Of a DNA stretch of 64,000 bases, positions 17,544 through 26,394 are shown in pieces; position 1 is the stretch's first letter, and each line of letters begins with the position of its first letter. Location: contig NZ_CP019038.1 in NCBI RefSeq assembly GCF_001941825.1, forward strand, positions 3,038,001 through 3,102,000. The letters run 5' to 3'. The notes below the pieces were generated by a model, which saw only the letters and a program-made list of their open reading frames with translations, did not search any database and had not been told where the DNA came from. Source of the stretch: Massilia putida. Its GTDB lineage: Bacteria > Pseudomonadota > Gammaproteobacteria > Burkholderiales > Burkholderiaceae_D. Made by a program: the position numbers and the translations under genes.

Positions 17544-18515
17544 ATGCAGCAAGAGATTCGCTTTGCCACCTTCAACGTGTGTAACCTCGCCCCGCCGGGC
17601 GCCAGGCTGTACGACAACCTGGAACCGAGCACGCCCGAGGAATACGAAGCGAAGATCGCCTGGACCGCGCACCAGATCGACATGCTCGGCGCCGACGTCA
17701 TCGGTTTCCAGGAAGTGTTCTCCCAGGCCGCGCTGGCCGAGGCGCTGTCGCGCACGCGGCGCTTCCGCGATGCCGTCCACGTCGGCTTCGATCCCGACCC
17801 GGACGCCGAAAAACTCACGCCCAGCGTCGCCCTCGCCTCGCGCCTGGCGCTGGCCGATGCGCCCCGGCAGCTGCCCTATTTCCCGCCCGGGATTGCGATG
17901 CCGCCCGGCAATCGCGATCCGGAACGCTTCACGCGCGCGCCGCTGCACGCGGCGATCCAGCTGACGCCGGATCTCGTCGCCGACGTGGTGGTCGTGCACC
18001 TCAAGTCGCGCCGCCCCGACTACCGCGCGGGCGACACGGGCGACGATCCGCAACTGTACGCGCTGGCGTCGCTGCGCTCGCTGATCCGGCGCGGCACGGA
18101 GGCGGCCGCGCTGCGCGTGCTGCTGACCCAGATCGGCCGCGAGAACCACCGGCCGCGCATCGTGCTGGGCGACTTCAACGACGTGGCCGACGCGGTCACG
18201 ACCGGCATCGTGCTGGGCCTCGGCGCGCCCAGCGGCGACCGTTTATATGACGCCTGCCAGCTGCAGGGCCGCCAGGACCTCCTGCGCCATGTCGGTTTTT
18301 CCAACGTGCATGACGGCTATCACTCGACCATCGACCACATCCTCGTGTCGGCGGAATTCAATCGCGACGTGCCGGGGGCGCTGGGCGAAGTGGTCGACGT
18401 CGTCTATCTGAACGACCATCTCGACCTCGGGTTGCCGGAGGCGTCCGATCACGGGCAGGTGCTGGCGCGGGTGCGTCTGTTCGGGCAGGCCGGGACGCCG
18501 GCCGGCGACGGTTGA
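17544..18515 (+). CDS. Endonuclease/exonuclease/phosphatase family protein (second copy)
   Basis: Protein of 323 residues with EEP motifs: FATFNVCNLAPPG, the catalytic Glu in DVIGFQEVFSQ, VVVVHLKSRRPD, RIVLGDFNDVADAV, and the terminal STIDHILVS...ASDHGQVLARV. There is no signal peptide. The ATG at 17544 is preferred over 17520 because GGAGG lies at a proper distance. It is only distantly similar to the copy at 14626 and carries an insert after the first Glu motif. Its 3' end is followed by a single REP-like hairpin. Confidence 0.85.
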   Translation: MQQEIRFATFNVCNLAPPGARLYDNLEPSTPEEYEAKIAWTAHQIDMLGADVIGFQEVFSQAALAEALSRTRRFRDAVHVGFDPDPDAEKLTPSVALASRLALADAPRQLPYFPPGIAMPPGNRDPERFTRAPLHAAIQLTPDLVADVVVVHLKSRRPDYRAGDTGDDPQLYALASLRSLIRRGTEAAALRVLLTQIGRENHRPRIVLGDFNDVADAVTTGIVLGLGAPSGDRLYDACQLQGRQDLLRHVGFSNVHDGYHSTIDHILVSAEFNRDVPGALGEVVDVVYLNDHLDLGLPEASDHGQVLARVRLFGQAGTPAGDG

Positions 18516-18524
18516 CGTCAGCAC

Positions 18525-18550
18525 GTCATTCCCGCTTTCGCGGGGACGAC
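18525..18550. repeat. REP-like hairpin, single half
   Basis: GTCATTCCCGC-TTTC-GCGGGGACGAC, an 11-bp imperfect stem, 9 bp after the stop of the EEP gene. It matches one half of the paired elements at 23085, 29061 and 60907, but the CCATGCTGAG tail and second half are missing. Confidence 0.7.
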
Positions 18551-18747
18551 GTTGTGCGGCACGCCACGTCCGTCCCGGATTTTGCGCAGTTCAGCGTCCC
18601 TTTTACACCGCTCGTCGCATTCCGATAGCGGTTCATCATGCTCACACCTACCATGCTCTCATGCGCTGGGAGCTCCATCCCGCCGTCGCAGGACGGAGCA
18701 CTTGCGCTCTCCTTTCCGCTCGCGCTCACCACACATAAAGAACAACC

Positions 18748-19953
18748 ATGAAGATCGAGTCCCTGCCCCTGTCCGCCGAACAGCCCACCCCGCCGCGCCG
18801 GCGCACCAAGGTCGTCGCGCTCACGCTGCTGGCCGTCGCGCTGGCGGGTGCCGGCGCCTACGCGCTGACGCACCGCGCCGCGCCCCCCGCGCCGGCGGCC
18901 GCGGCACCGGCGGCAACGGCGCCGGTGCACGAGTTGTCGGTGCGCGACATCGCCCGCATCGAGGCACGGCCGCTGGCCGTCACGCTGCCCGTCACGGGCT
19001 CGCTCATGCCGCTGTCGCAGGCCACCGTCAAGTCGAAGGTGTCGGGCATCGTGCTGTCGACGGCCGTGCAGGAAGGCATGGACGTCAAGGCCGGCCAGGT
19101 GATCGCGCAACTCGACCCCGCCGAGGCGAGAGCCCGCGTGGCCCAGCAGCAGGCCCTGCTGGCCGAGGCGCAGGCGCGCCTGGCGCTGGCCAAGAAAAAC
19201 ATGAGCAACAGCGCGTCGCTGCTCAAGCAGAATTTCATCGCGCAGAACGCGTACGACACGTCCGCGAACGCCGTCGATCTCGCCCAGGCCGCCGTCGATT
19301 CCGCGCGCGCCCAGCTCGACCTCGCGCGCATCGCGCTGGCCGACACGACGATCCACGCGCCTCTCTCAGGCGTCGTCAGCAAGCGCCTCGCGCAAGCCGG
19401 CGAGAAGCTGTCGCCGGATAGCCCCGTGTTCGCCATCGTCGACCTGAAGCACCTGACGCTCGACGCCCAGGTGCCGGCCTCCGACATCCCCCGCATCCAC
19501 GTGGGCCAGGACGTGCAATTCCACGTCGACGGCTTCGACGGCCGCAACTTCACGGGCAAGGTCGCGCGCATCAACCCGGCCACGGAAACGGGCTCGCGCG
19601 CCATGATCGTGTACGTGGACGTGGCGAATCCGGACGGCCTGCTGCGCGCCGGCATGTTCGCCAAGGGCACCATCGTCACCGAGAAATCGGCACCGCATCC
19701 GCTGCTGCCGATCGGTGCCATCCGCCAGGAAAACGGCCGCGACGTCGTCTACCGCGTCGACGGCGGCAAGGTCGTCGTGCAGCCCGTGACGCTGGGCCTG
19801 CGCAACCAGGACGCGGGCCTCGTCGAAGCGCTCGACGGCGCCGCGGCCGGCATGACCGTGCTCGCGGTGCCGCTGGACGGCATCAAGCCGGGCAGCCTGG
19901 TCAAGCTGCCCGACGCCGCAACCGCAGCCGCGACGCCGGCACCGAAAGGCTGA
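18748..19953 (+). CDS. RND efflux system periplasmic adaptor (membrane fusion protein)
   Basis: Links an inner-membrane RND pump to an outer-membrane channel. It has 401 residues: an N-terminal anchor (VVALTLLAVALAGAGAYALT, about 24-43), Ala/Pro-rich linker, lipoyl half-motif GIVLSTAVQEGMDVKAGQVIAQLDP, a helical hairpin, the second lipoyl half TIHAPLSGVVSKRLAQAGEKL, then beta-barrel and membrane-proximal domains. The pump gene follows after 3 bp. No outer-membrane factor gene is in the window. Confidence 0.93.
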   Translation: MKIESLPLSAEQPTPPRRRTKVVALTLLAVALAGAGAYALTHRAAPPAPAAAAPAATAPVHELSVRDIARIEARPLAVTLPVTGSLMPLSQATVKSKVSGIVLSTAVQEGMDVKAGQVIAQLDPAEARARVAQQQALLAEAQARLALAKKNMSNSASLLKQNFIAQNAYDTSANAVDLAQAAVDSARAQLDLARIALADTTIHAPLSGVVSKRLAQAGEKLSPDSPVFAIVDLKHLTLDAQVPASDIPRIHVGQDVQFHVDGFDGRNFTGKVARINPATETGSRAMIVYVDVANPDGLLRAGMFAKGTIVTEKSAPHPLLPIGAIRQENGRDVVYRVDGGKVVVQPVTLGLRNQDAGLVEALDGAAAGMTVLAVPLDGIKPGSLVKLPDAATAAATPAPKG

Positions 19954-19956
19954 ACC

Positions 19957-22900
19957 ATGTGGATCACCCGTACCAGTATCAAATATCCCGTCTTCGCCAC
20001 GATGGTGATGGTCGGCCTGATGGTGCTCGGCGTGTTCGCGTACCGCGGCCTCGGCGTGGAGAGCATGCCGAACATCGAGATCCCGGCCGTCTTCATCGAG
20101 ACGCAGTATCCGGGCGCGTCGCCGGAACAGGTCGAGAATGACGTCACGCGCCCGATCGAGGAAGCGGCCAATACGGTCGGCGGCATCAAGACCATCCGCG
20201 CCACGTCGTGGGAAGGCCGCTCCGGCGTCGGCATCGAATTCCAGCTGACCGTCGACATGAACCGCGCCGTGCAGGATCTGCGCGACCGCATCAGCACCGT
20301 GCGCGGCCGCTTCCCGCGCGAAGTGAAGGAACCGGTCGTGTTCCGCGAGGAAGGCGAGAACACGCAGCCCGTGATCCTGCTGTCGCTGACGTCGAAGGAG
20401 CGCAGCCTGCGCGACCTGTCGATGCTGACCGACCAGGTGATCGTCAAGCGGATCCAGGCCGTCGCCGGCGTGGGGCAGGTCCGCGTCAACGGCAAGCAGG
20501 ACCGCCAGGTGCTCATCGACATCCGTCCGGACCAGCTGAAGAGCCTGAACGTCGGCATCGACGAGGTGATGAACGCCATCACGGCGACCAACGCCAACCT
20601 GCCGGCCGGGCGCATCAGCCGCGGCGCGCGCGAGAACCTCGTGCGCATCGAAGGCAAGATGAAGGAAGCGGCCGACTTCAAGCGCATCGTCGTCGCCAAC
20701 CGCGTGGGCGGTCCGGTCTACCTGAGCCAGGTGGCCGACATCTCGGACGGCGCCGCGGAAGAACAATCGATCTCGCGCGTGAACGGCGAGCGCGCCGTCA
20801 CGCTGGAGATCGCGAAGGTCCAGGACGCCAACACCGTCGAGGTGGGCACCGGCGTGCGGGCCGCGATCGAAGCGATGAAGACCACCCTGCCCAAGGACGT
20901 CGAATTCCGCATCCTGGACGACAAGGCCAAGAACGTGCAGGGCCAGGTCGACAACGTCAAGGAAACCATCGTCGAAGGCGCGCTGCTGACGATGGTGATC
21001 GTGTTCCTGTTCCTGCACTCGTGGCGCAGCACCATCATCACGGGCCTGACGTTGCCGATCTCCGTGCTGGCCAGCTTCATCGCCATGAAGTACTTCGGCT
21101 TCACGCTGAACTTCCTCACGCTGATGGCGCTGTCGCTGTGCATCGGCCTCTTGATCGACGACGCCATCGTCGTGCGCGAAAACATCGTGCGCCACCTCGG
21201 CATGGGCAAGAACCATGTGCGCGCCGCCGAAGACGGCACCAACGAGATCGGCCTTGCCGTGATGGCGACGACGTTCGCCATCGTCGCCGTGTTCGTGCCG
21301 ATCGCGTTCATGAAGGGCATCATCGGCCGCTTCTTCCTGCAGTTCGGGATCACGGTCGCGGTGGCCGTGCTGGTGTCGCTGTTCGTCAGCTTCACGCTCG
21401 ACCCGATGCTGTCGTCCGTGTGGCCCGATCCGGTCAAGGACCGCTTCAAGTACGTGCCCTGGCTGGGCCGCCTGATGGCGCGCATCGAGGTCGGCATCGA
21501 GTGGCTGCACGGCGTGTACGCGAAGGTGCTGTCGTTGGCGCTCGGCTGGCGCAAGTCGACGTTGTTGCTGGCCGTCGCGCTGTTCGCCGGCAGCCTGATG
21601 CTGGTGCCGAAGATCGGCGGCGAATTCGTGCCGCAGGTCGACGACGGCTTCATCCAGCTGCGCCTGAAGACGCCGATCGGCTCCAGCCTGGAATACTCGG
21701 ATGCGAAACTGCGCCAGGCCGAGGCCGCGCTGGCCGAGTTCAAGGAAATCGACAGCGTCTCGACCATCGTCGGTTCGTGGGAAGGCCGCAACTACTCGCA
21801 GGTGAACCTCAAGCTGACGGACGTGCACAAGACGCACCGCCGCTCGCAGCAGGAAATGGAAAAGGTCATCCGCGACCGCCTGGAAAAGATCGCCGGCATC
21901 TCGCTGACGGTCGGCCAGCGCCCCATCTACATCGCCATCCTGGGCAACGACGAAGCGAAGCTGGACGTCGTGGCCCACACGCTGATGGACAAGATGCGCA
22001 AGATCCGCGGCGTGGCCGACATCGAGTACAGCCAGGAAGGCGCGAACCCGGCGACCATCGTCAAGATCAATCACGAGCTGGCGTCCGACCTGGGCCTCAC
22101 GGTACAGCAGATCGGCACGGCGCTGCGTCCGTTCGTCGCCGGCGACCAGACCAACCGCTGGCTCGCGCCGGATGGCCAGAACTACGAGGTCAACGTGCAG
22201 CTGCCGAAGTCGGGCCGCGAGAAGGTGGCCGACCTGGCCGACCTGTCGGTCGCGTCGTCGAAGACGGATGCGATGGGCAACCCGATCATGGTTCCGCTGC
22301 GCCAGGTCGTGCAATTCGTCCCGTCGACGAGCCCGCAGATGCTCAAGCGCCAGGCCCTGCAGCGCCGCGTGGCGGTCTTCGCCGGTCTCAACGGCCGTCC
22401 GCTGGGCGACGTGATGGGCGAGGTGAACAAGGCAATGAAGGCCATGCAGCTGCCGGACGGCGTGCGCTTCGACGTCGGCGGCGACGCCCAGCAGATGGAC
22501 GAGACGATGGCCGGCTTCGGCGTCGCTTTAGGCATCGCGGTGATCTTCATCTACCTCGTGCTGGCGTCGCAGTTCGGCAGCTTCCTGCAGCCGATCGCGA
22601 TCATGGTGTCGCTGCCGCTTTCCTTGATCGGCGTGCTGGTCGCGCTGCTCATCACGAAGACGACGCTGAACATCTTTTCCATCATCGGCGTCGTGATGCT
22701 GATGGGCCTCGTGACAAAGAACGCGATCCTGCTGGTGGACTTCGCCAACCACGGCCAGCGCGAAGGCCGCACCCAGTTCGACGCGCTGATGGAAGCGGGC
22801 CAGGTACGCCTGCGCCCGATCCTGATGACGACGCTCGCGATGATCTTCGGCATGCTGCCGATGGCGATCGGCATGGGCCAAGGCGGAGAAACCCAGGCGC

Positions 22901-23073
22901 CGATGGGCCGCGCCGTGATCGGCGGCGTGATCACGTCGACGTTGCTCACGCTGGTCGTGGTGCCGGTGGCGTACACCTATCTCGACAGCCTGGGCAAGCG
23001 GGTGGCGGCGTGGTTCAAGCGGGGGCATGAAGAACACGCGGTGGATGACACGGCGAAGGAGCAGACTGCGTAA
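19957..23073 (+). CDS. RND efflux transporter permease (AcrB/HAE1 superfamily)
   Basis: Proton-driven inner-membrane pump of 1038 residues. The first membrane segment is near residues 10-30, followed by the porter domain. The proton relay is intact: two Asp in SLCIGLLIDDAIVVREN and a Lys in GLVTKNAILLVDFAN. The substrate could be drugs, solvents or metabolites; the relay and length fit the HAE1/MdtB-like group rather than metal pumps. It forms a two-gene operon with the adaptor. The gene is followed by a paired REP-like element. Confidence 0.93.
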   Translation: MWITRTSIKYPVFATMVMVGLMVLGVFAYRGLGVESMPNIEIPAVFIETQYPGASPEQVENDVTRPIEEAANTVGGIKTIRATSWEGRSGVGIEFQLTVDMNRAVQDLRDRISTVRGRFPREVKEPVVFREEGENTQPVILLSLTSKERSLRDLSMLTDQVIVKRIQAVAGVGQVRVNGKQDRQVLIDIRPDQLKSLNVGIDEVMNAITATNANLPAGRISRGARENLVRIEGKMKEAADFKRIVVANRVGGPVYLSQVADISDGAAEEQSISRVNGERAVTLEIAKVQDANTVEVGTGVRAAIEAMKTTLPKDVEFRILDDKAKNVQGQVDNVKETIVEGALLTMVIVFLFLHSWRSTIITGLTLPISVLASFIAMKYFGFTLNFLTLMALSLCIGLLIDDAIVVRENIVRHLGMGKNHVRAAEDGTNEIGLAVMATTFAIVAVFVPIAFMKGIIGRFFLQFGITVAVAVLVSLFVSFTLDPMLSSVWPDPVKDRFKYVPWLGRLMARIEVGIEWLHGVYAKVLSLALGWRKSTLLLAVALFAGSLMLVPKIGGEFVPQVDDGFIQLRLKTPIGSSLEYSDAKLRQAEAALAEFKEIDSVSTIVGSWEGRNYSQVNLKLTDVHKTHRRSQQEMEKVIRDRLEKIAGISLTVGQRPIYIAILGNDEAKLDVVAHTLMDKMRKIRGVADIEYSQEGANPATIVKINHELASDLGLTVQQIGTALRPFVAGDQTNRWLAPDGQNYEVNVQLPKSGREKVADLADLSVASSKTDAMGNPIMVPLRQVVQFVPSTSPQMLKRQALQRRVAVFAGLNGRPLGDVMGEVNKAMKAMQLPDGVRFDVGGDAQQMDETMAGFGVALGIAVIFIYLVLASQFGSFLQPIAIMVSLPLSLIGVLVALLITKTTLNIFSIIGVVMLMGLVTKNAILLVDFANHGQREGRTQFDALMEAGQVRLRPILMTTLAMIFGMLPMAIGMGQGGETQAPMGRAVIGGVITSTLLTLVVVPVAYTYLDSLGKRVAAWFKRGHEEHAVDDTAKEQTA

Positions 23074-23084
23074 CGTCGTGCTCC

Positions 23085-23183
23085 GTCGGCCCCGCGAAAG
23101 CGGGGACCCATGCTGAGCTTGCTTAAACCGACCGCCTCGACTCGTGATGCTCTGTATGGGTTCCCGCTGCCGCGGGAACGACG
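23085..23183. repeat. Paired REP/BIME-like element (copy A)
   Basis: First half 23085-23117 folds as GTCGGCCCCGC...GCGGGGAC and ends CCCATGCTGAG. Second half 23155-23183, TATGGGTTCCCGC...GCGGGAACGACG, is the inverted counterpart. The halves are separated by about 37 bp. It starts 12 bp after the RND stop. Confidence 0.75.
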
Positions 23184-23191
23184 TCTCGTGG

Positions 23192-23371
23192 TCAGGCGGG
23201 GTCATGCTCCTGCTGCGCTTCCTCGCCGGAATCCTCGTCCAGCACCGGCGCCTCCTCCCCTTCGCCTTTGTGCTGCTTGGCTTCCTGCTTCTTGCGCGCT
23301 TTTTCTTCCGCCTTGCGCTTCTTCTCCAACTCCCGCTGCCGTTTTTCGTACTGGAAATTCGTCTTGGCCAT
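23192..23371 (-). CDS. Small highly charged protein of unknown function
   Basis: A 59-residue protein beginning AKTNFQYEKRQRELEKKRKA. The first half is a Lys/Glu/Arg-rich predicted helix or coiled coil; the second half is acidic (GEGEEAPVLDEDSGEEAQQE). No membrane segment or cysteine. GAGG lies at the right distance before the ATG at 23371. I believe short proteins with this AKTNFQYEKRQRELEKK start recur in related genomes, but that is recollection, not a search. It is on the same strand as xerD, downstream of it. Confidence 0.7.
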   Translation of the reverse strand: MAKTNFQYEKRQRELEKKRKAEEKARKKQEAKQHKGEGEEAPVLDEDSGEEAQQEHDPA

Positions 23372-23445
23372 GCTTACCTCGAGACTGTCGTTGGAAAGGT
23401 CGTACCGGTCCATTATGGACCAGTCATCGCATGTCGTCTTGAGAA

Positions 23446-24351
23446 TTAACCACGCGGGTGGTGCTGCGCATGCAGCCCCTTCAGGCGTTCGCGTGCGACG
23501 TGGGTATAGATTTGAGTCGTGGAAATGTCGGAATGGCCAAGAAGCAATTGCACCACGCGAAGGTCGGCGCCATGGTTCAGCAGATGCGTGGCGAACGCGT
23601 GACGCAGCGTGTGGGGCGACAGCGGCGCCGTGATGCCCGCCTTCGCCGCATGCTTCTTGATGACGACCCAGAACATCTGGCGCGTCATGGGGCCGCCGCG
23701 GTGCGTGACGAACAGCGCGTCGTCGATCTGGCCGTCCAGGATGACGCCGCGCGCCTCTTTCATATAGCGCTCCAGCCAGAATCGCGCCTGCTCGCCGAAC
23801 GGCACGAGGCGCGTCTTGCTGCCCTTGCCCGTGATGCGCAGCACGCCGTCGTTCAGGCTCAGCTCGACCAGTTTCAAGGCGACGAGCTCCGACACGCGCA
23901 GGCCGCTCGCGTACATCAGTTCGAGCATCGTGCGCTCGCGCAGGCCGAGCGGCGTCGCCACGTCCGGCGCCGCCAAGAGCGCATCCACCTGGGCTTCCGT
24001 CAGCGTGTGCACGAAGCGCTGCGGCTGCTTCGCGGACGCCATCTTCAGGCACGGGTCGACCTCGATACGGCGGTCGCGCAACGCCAGCTGATAAAAGCGC
24101 TTCAGCACGGACAGGCGGCGGTTGGCGGAACTGGGCTTCGTGTCCGCGTGGCGTTCGGCGAAATAGGCGGCGATGTCCTGCGGCTCGACGGCGTACAGGT
24201 CGCGCCGGCCGGGGCGCTTGACTTCGAGCCAGCGCGCGAACAGGCGCAGGTCGCGCCGGTAGGCGTCGAGGGAATTCTTCGCCAGTCCGTGCTCGAGCCA
24301 GAGCGTGTCGCAGAACGCGTCGATCAGGGGAAGATTGACTGCTGCTGCCAT
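23446..24351 (-). CDS. xerD: Tyrosine recombinase XerD
   Basis: Acts with XerC at dif to resolve chromosome dimers. It has 301 residues: N-terminal SAM-like domain (LIDAFCDTLWLEHGLAKNSL), then the catalytic domain with Arg in YASGLRVSELVALK, HTLRHAFATHLLNHGADLR (His-x-x-Arg), LLGHSDISTTQIYTHV (His and the Tyr nucleophile). All catalytic residues are present. Its start overlaps the end of ogt by 28 bp, so the two are likely translated from one message. Confidence 0.93.
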   Translation of the reverse strand: MAAAVNLPLIDAFCDTLWLEHGLAKNSLDAYRRDLRLFARWLEVKRPGRRDLYAVEPQDIAAYFAERHADTKPSSANRRLSVLKRFYQLALRDRRIEVDPCLKMASAKQPQRFVHTLTEAQVDALLAAPDVATPLGLRERTMLELMYASGLRVSELVALKLVELSLNDGVLRITGKGSKTRLVPFGEQARFWLERYMKEARGVILDGQIDDALFVTHRGGPMTRQMFWVVIKKHAAKAGITAPLSPHTLRHAFATHLLNHGADLRVVQLLLGHSDISTTQIYTHVARERLKGLHAQHHPRG

Positions 24352-24854
24352 GGCATCTCGAGCGCCAGCGCGCCTTCGTGGCGCAGCAGCCAACGCTTGA
24401 TCCCGAGCTGGAATCCGTGTTCGTCGTCGCTGCTGGAAAAACCGCCCAGGCCGCCGGACGCGGTCACGCGGTGGCAGGGAATCACGAGCGGGAACCAGTT
24501 GGCGCCGCAGGCCTGGCCGACGGCGCGCGGTGCGGATTCGAGCTGCTTGGCGATCTGGCCGTACGTACGCACGTTGCCGCGCGGGATGGCGCAAATGGTG
24601 TCCCAGACGCGGCGCTGGAACGCGCTGCCGGCCTCTTTCAACGGCAGGTCGAAGCGGAAATCGGGGTCCTCGAAATAGCGCGCCACCTGGACGGCGGCCT
24701 GCTCGGCGACGGCATCCTGCGCCGGTTTTTCCTCGTAATGCGGCGGCAGGTAGACCAGTTCGCGCAGCCGTCCGTCTTCGGTACGGATGCCCATCGCTCC
24801 AAACGGCGCCGCGATGATGGCGCTGAAAATCTCGCTGCCTTGTTGTGTGTTCAT
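24324..24854 (-). CDS. ogt: Methylated-DNA--protein-cysteine methyltransferase
   Basis: Suicide DNA-repair enzyme that removes O6-alkyl groups from guanine. The 176 residues contain the active-site VIPCHRVTASGGLGGFSS and the helix-turn-helix AFQRRVWDTICAIPRGNVRTYG. No Ada-type N-terminal regulatory domain is present. It overlaps the start of xerD, an unusual coupling between a repair gene and a recombinase. Confidence 0.93.
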   Translation of the reverse strand: MNTQQGSEIFSAIIAAPFGAMGIRTEDGRLRELVYLPPHYEEKPAQDAVAEQAAVQVARYFEDPDFRFDLPLKEAGSAFQRRVWDTICAIPRGNVRTYGQIAKQLESAPRAVGQACGANWFPLVIPCHRVTASGGLGGFSSSDDEHGFQLGIKRWLLRHEGALALEMPWQQQSIFP

Positions 24855-24906
24855 CGATGCAGTGTAAGACCCGGCACGCCCGATCGCAAGTCCCCGCGCG
24901 GAGGCA

Positions 24907-24933
24907 AAAAAAAACGCACCCGGGGGTGCGTTT
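24907..24933 (-). terminator. Rho-independent terminator (minus strand)
   Basis: Read on the minus strand, AACGCACCC (the complement of 24933-24925) pairs with GGGTGCGTT (24922-24914) and is followed by a run of nine T. It lies upstream of ogt, about 330 nt from the dctP stop, so it ends either the dctP message or a separate small RNA. Confidence 0.8.
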
Positions 24934-25130
24934 CTAATTTGGTCACGTTTTCGGCTGCCTGGTCATTGCCGGCTGCATCATGTAAAACGTGTGTCTCCTC
25001 CTAACTGTTTTCCGGTAAAGTTTGTACTTACCGCTTTCTTTTCCCTCTCCCAAATCGTATTCGGTTCGCTTTATCGCACCAGGTTGGTGCCAAAAGGTGC
25101 CCCATCATAACGCAACCGCATAAGAAAAGC
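24914..25130 (-). ncRNA. Candidate structured small RNA or leader (boundaries approximate)
   Basis: The minus strand shows, in order, AGGAGG, CACGTTTT, a 12-codon reading frame starting ATGATG, AAAACGTG (perfect 8-bp partner), and the strong terminator. The AGGAGG-to-ATG distance of 15 nt is too long for efficient translation, which favours a structured RNA over a leader peptide. The 5' end is a guess; a TATGAT box lies near 25101-25106 but without a good -35. Confidence 0.35.
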
Positions 25131-25260
25131 GTAGTTTTTTATATACATTCACGAAATATATTTCGGTCATAAGCCTACCCGACATGTCAAAAAACGGGTA
25201 AGCACCTCGTCCCATTGATTGCAGACAACTAATATTCGGTGGCGCACTGAATCCGGGCAG

Positions 25261-26286
25261 TCAGCGCTTGGCCGTCATGGGCGCCGCGGTGCGGGACGTC
25301 GTCTGGTTGATCGCATCGATGAGGTCCTTGCCGATGCGGCCTTCCACCTGTTTCTGCACGGGCAACAGCGCCTGGCGCCACTCGGCCTGTTCCTGCGGAG
25401 TCAGCGTATAGATCTTCGTCTTGCCCGTCTTGCGGATCGCATCCAGGGCCGCGTCGTTGTCGCGCTGGGCGATGGTTTTTTCGTAGGCCGTGGCGTCGCG
25501 CATCGCCTGCTCCAGCTCTTCGCGGATGTCGCGCGGCAAGCCGTCCCAGAATTTCTTGTTGACGATGACGGCGTAGCCGAGATAGCCGTGGTTCGACACC
25601 GTCACGTATTTCTGCACCTCGTGCATCTTTTGCGTGTACATATTCGACGGCGGATTCTCGGTGCCGTCCACGACGTGGGCCTGCAGGGCCGGATAGACTT
25701 CGGAAAACGCCAGCACCTGGGGAATCGCGCCGAGCGCGCGCATCTGCGCGTCGAGCACCTTCGACCCCTGGATGCGCATCCGGAGGCCGTGGAAATCGCC
25801 CGGATTGTGCAGCGGACGATTCGCCGACATCACCTTGAAACCGTTGTCCCAGTAGGCCAGGCCCGTGATGCCCTTGGATTCCAGCTTCTGCAGCAGGTTC
25901 TTGCCGATCGGGCCTTCCGTCACGGCATACAGCGCCGCCTTCGTCGGGAAGATATAAGGCAAATCGAAGGCTTCGAATTCCTTCACGCCCAGCGGCGCGA
26001 ACTTGGCCAGCGACGGCGCCAGCATCTGCACGGCGCCGAGCTGCAGCGCTTCCAGTTCTTCCTTGTCCTTGTACAGCTGGCTGTTGGGATAGACCTCGAC
26101 GCGGACCCGGCCGTGCGTCAGCTGTTCGGCCAGCACGCGGAAGCGTTCGGCCGCCAGCCCCTTGGGCGCGTCCGGCGCGACGACGTGGCTGAACTTGATG
26201 ATGATGGGGGCCTGGGCCCGGACGCCGCCGGCGGCGCCGAGGCCGGCCAGGACGGCGAACGCGGCCAGCGTGGCTTTGATGCGCAT
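25261..26286 (-). CDS. TRAP-type substrate-binding protein (DctP family)
   Basis: Periplasmic solute receptor of 341 residues with a signal peptide (ATLAAFAVLAGLGAAGGVRAQ). Family features are IIKFSHVVAPDAPKGLAAERF, LYKDKEELEALQLGAVQMLAPS, MRIQGSKVLDAQMRALGA and QAHVVDGTENPPSNMYTQKM, matching the C4-dicarboxylate DctP group. No dctQ or dctM permease gene is adjacent. It is divergent from a DctB/DctR-like two-component pair, which implies regulation by or signalling to that pair. Confidence 0.9.
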   Translation of the reverse strand: MRIKATLAAFAVLAGLGAAGGVRAQAPIIIKFSHVVAPDAPKGLAAERFRVLAEQLTHGRVRVEVYPNSQLYKDKEELEALQLGAVQMLAPSLAKFAPLGVKEFEAFDLPYIFPTKAALYAVTEGPIGKNLLQKLESKGITGLAYWDNGFKVMSANRPLHNPGDFHGLRMRIQGSKVLDAQMRALGAIPQVLAFSEVYPALQAHVVDGTENPPSNMYTQKMHEVQKYVTVSNHGYLGYAVIVNKKFWDGLPRDIREELEQAMRDATAYEKTIAQRDNDAALDAIRKTGKTKIYTLTPQEQAEWRQALLPVQKQVEGRIGKDLIDAINQTTSRTAAPMTAKR

Positions 26287-26394
26287 AGATTTCCTCTTCC
26301 CCCGGTGTATATTCGGGTACCGACCGCCAGTGTGCCGCTTACCTCACGGCGCCGCTATCGTGGAAAACCACGACTGGTCGGCAGCTGGCAAAAG

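Larger units (their letters stand above)
24855..25260. other. Gap between ogt and dctP with a transcript candidate
   Basis: No gene of normal size. It holds a strong minus-strand terminator (24907-24933), an 8-bp inverted repeat enclosing a tiny reading frame (24945-24992), an AGGAGG on the minus strand (24998-25003), a GCACCA/TGGTGC dyad near 25078-25092, and an AT-rich stretch 25130-25165 with the palindrome GAAATATATTTC. Confidence 0.5.

Noticed and set aside
19366..22314. Very long open reading frame on the minus strand opposite the RND pump
   Set aside because: It is a mirror artefact of the high third-position GC of the pump gene: Asp/His/Arg/Ala-rich, no domain, no ribosome site.
24944..24982. 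A 12-codon open frame as a leader peptide
   Set aside because: The AGGAGG is 15 nt away, too far for good initiation; kept only as part of the RNA candidate.
24998..25003. CCTCCT on the plus strand as an anti-Shine-Dalgarno small RNA
   Set aside because: No plus-strand terminator follows; the nearby hairpin ends in T only on the minus strand.
25219..26394. Upstream extension of the histidine kinase reading frame
   Set aside because: It lies antisense to dctP, is Arg/His-rich, and lacks kinase-like sequence; the true start is near 26395.
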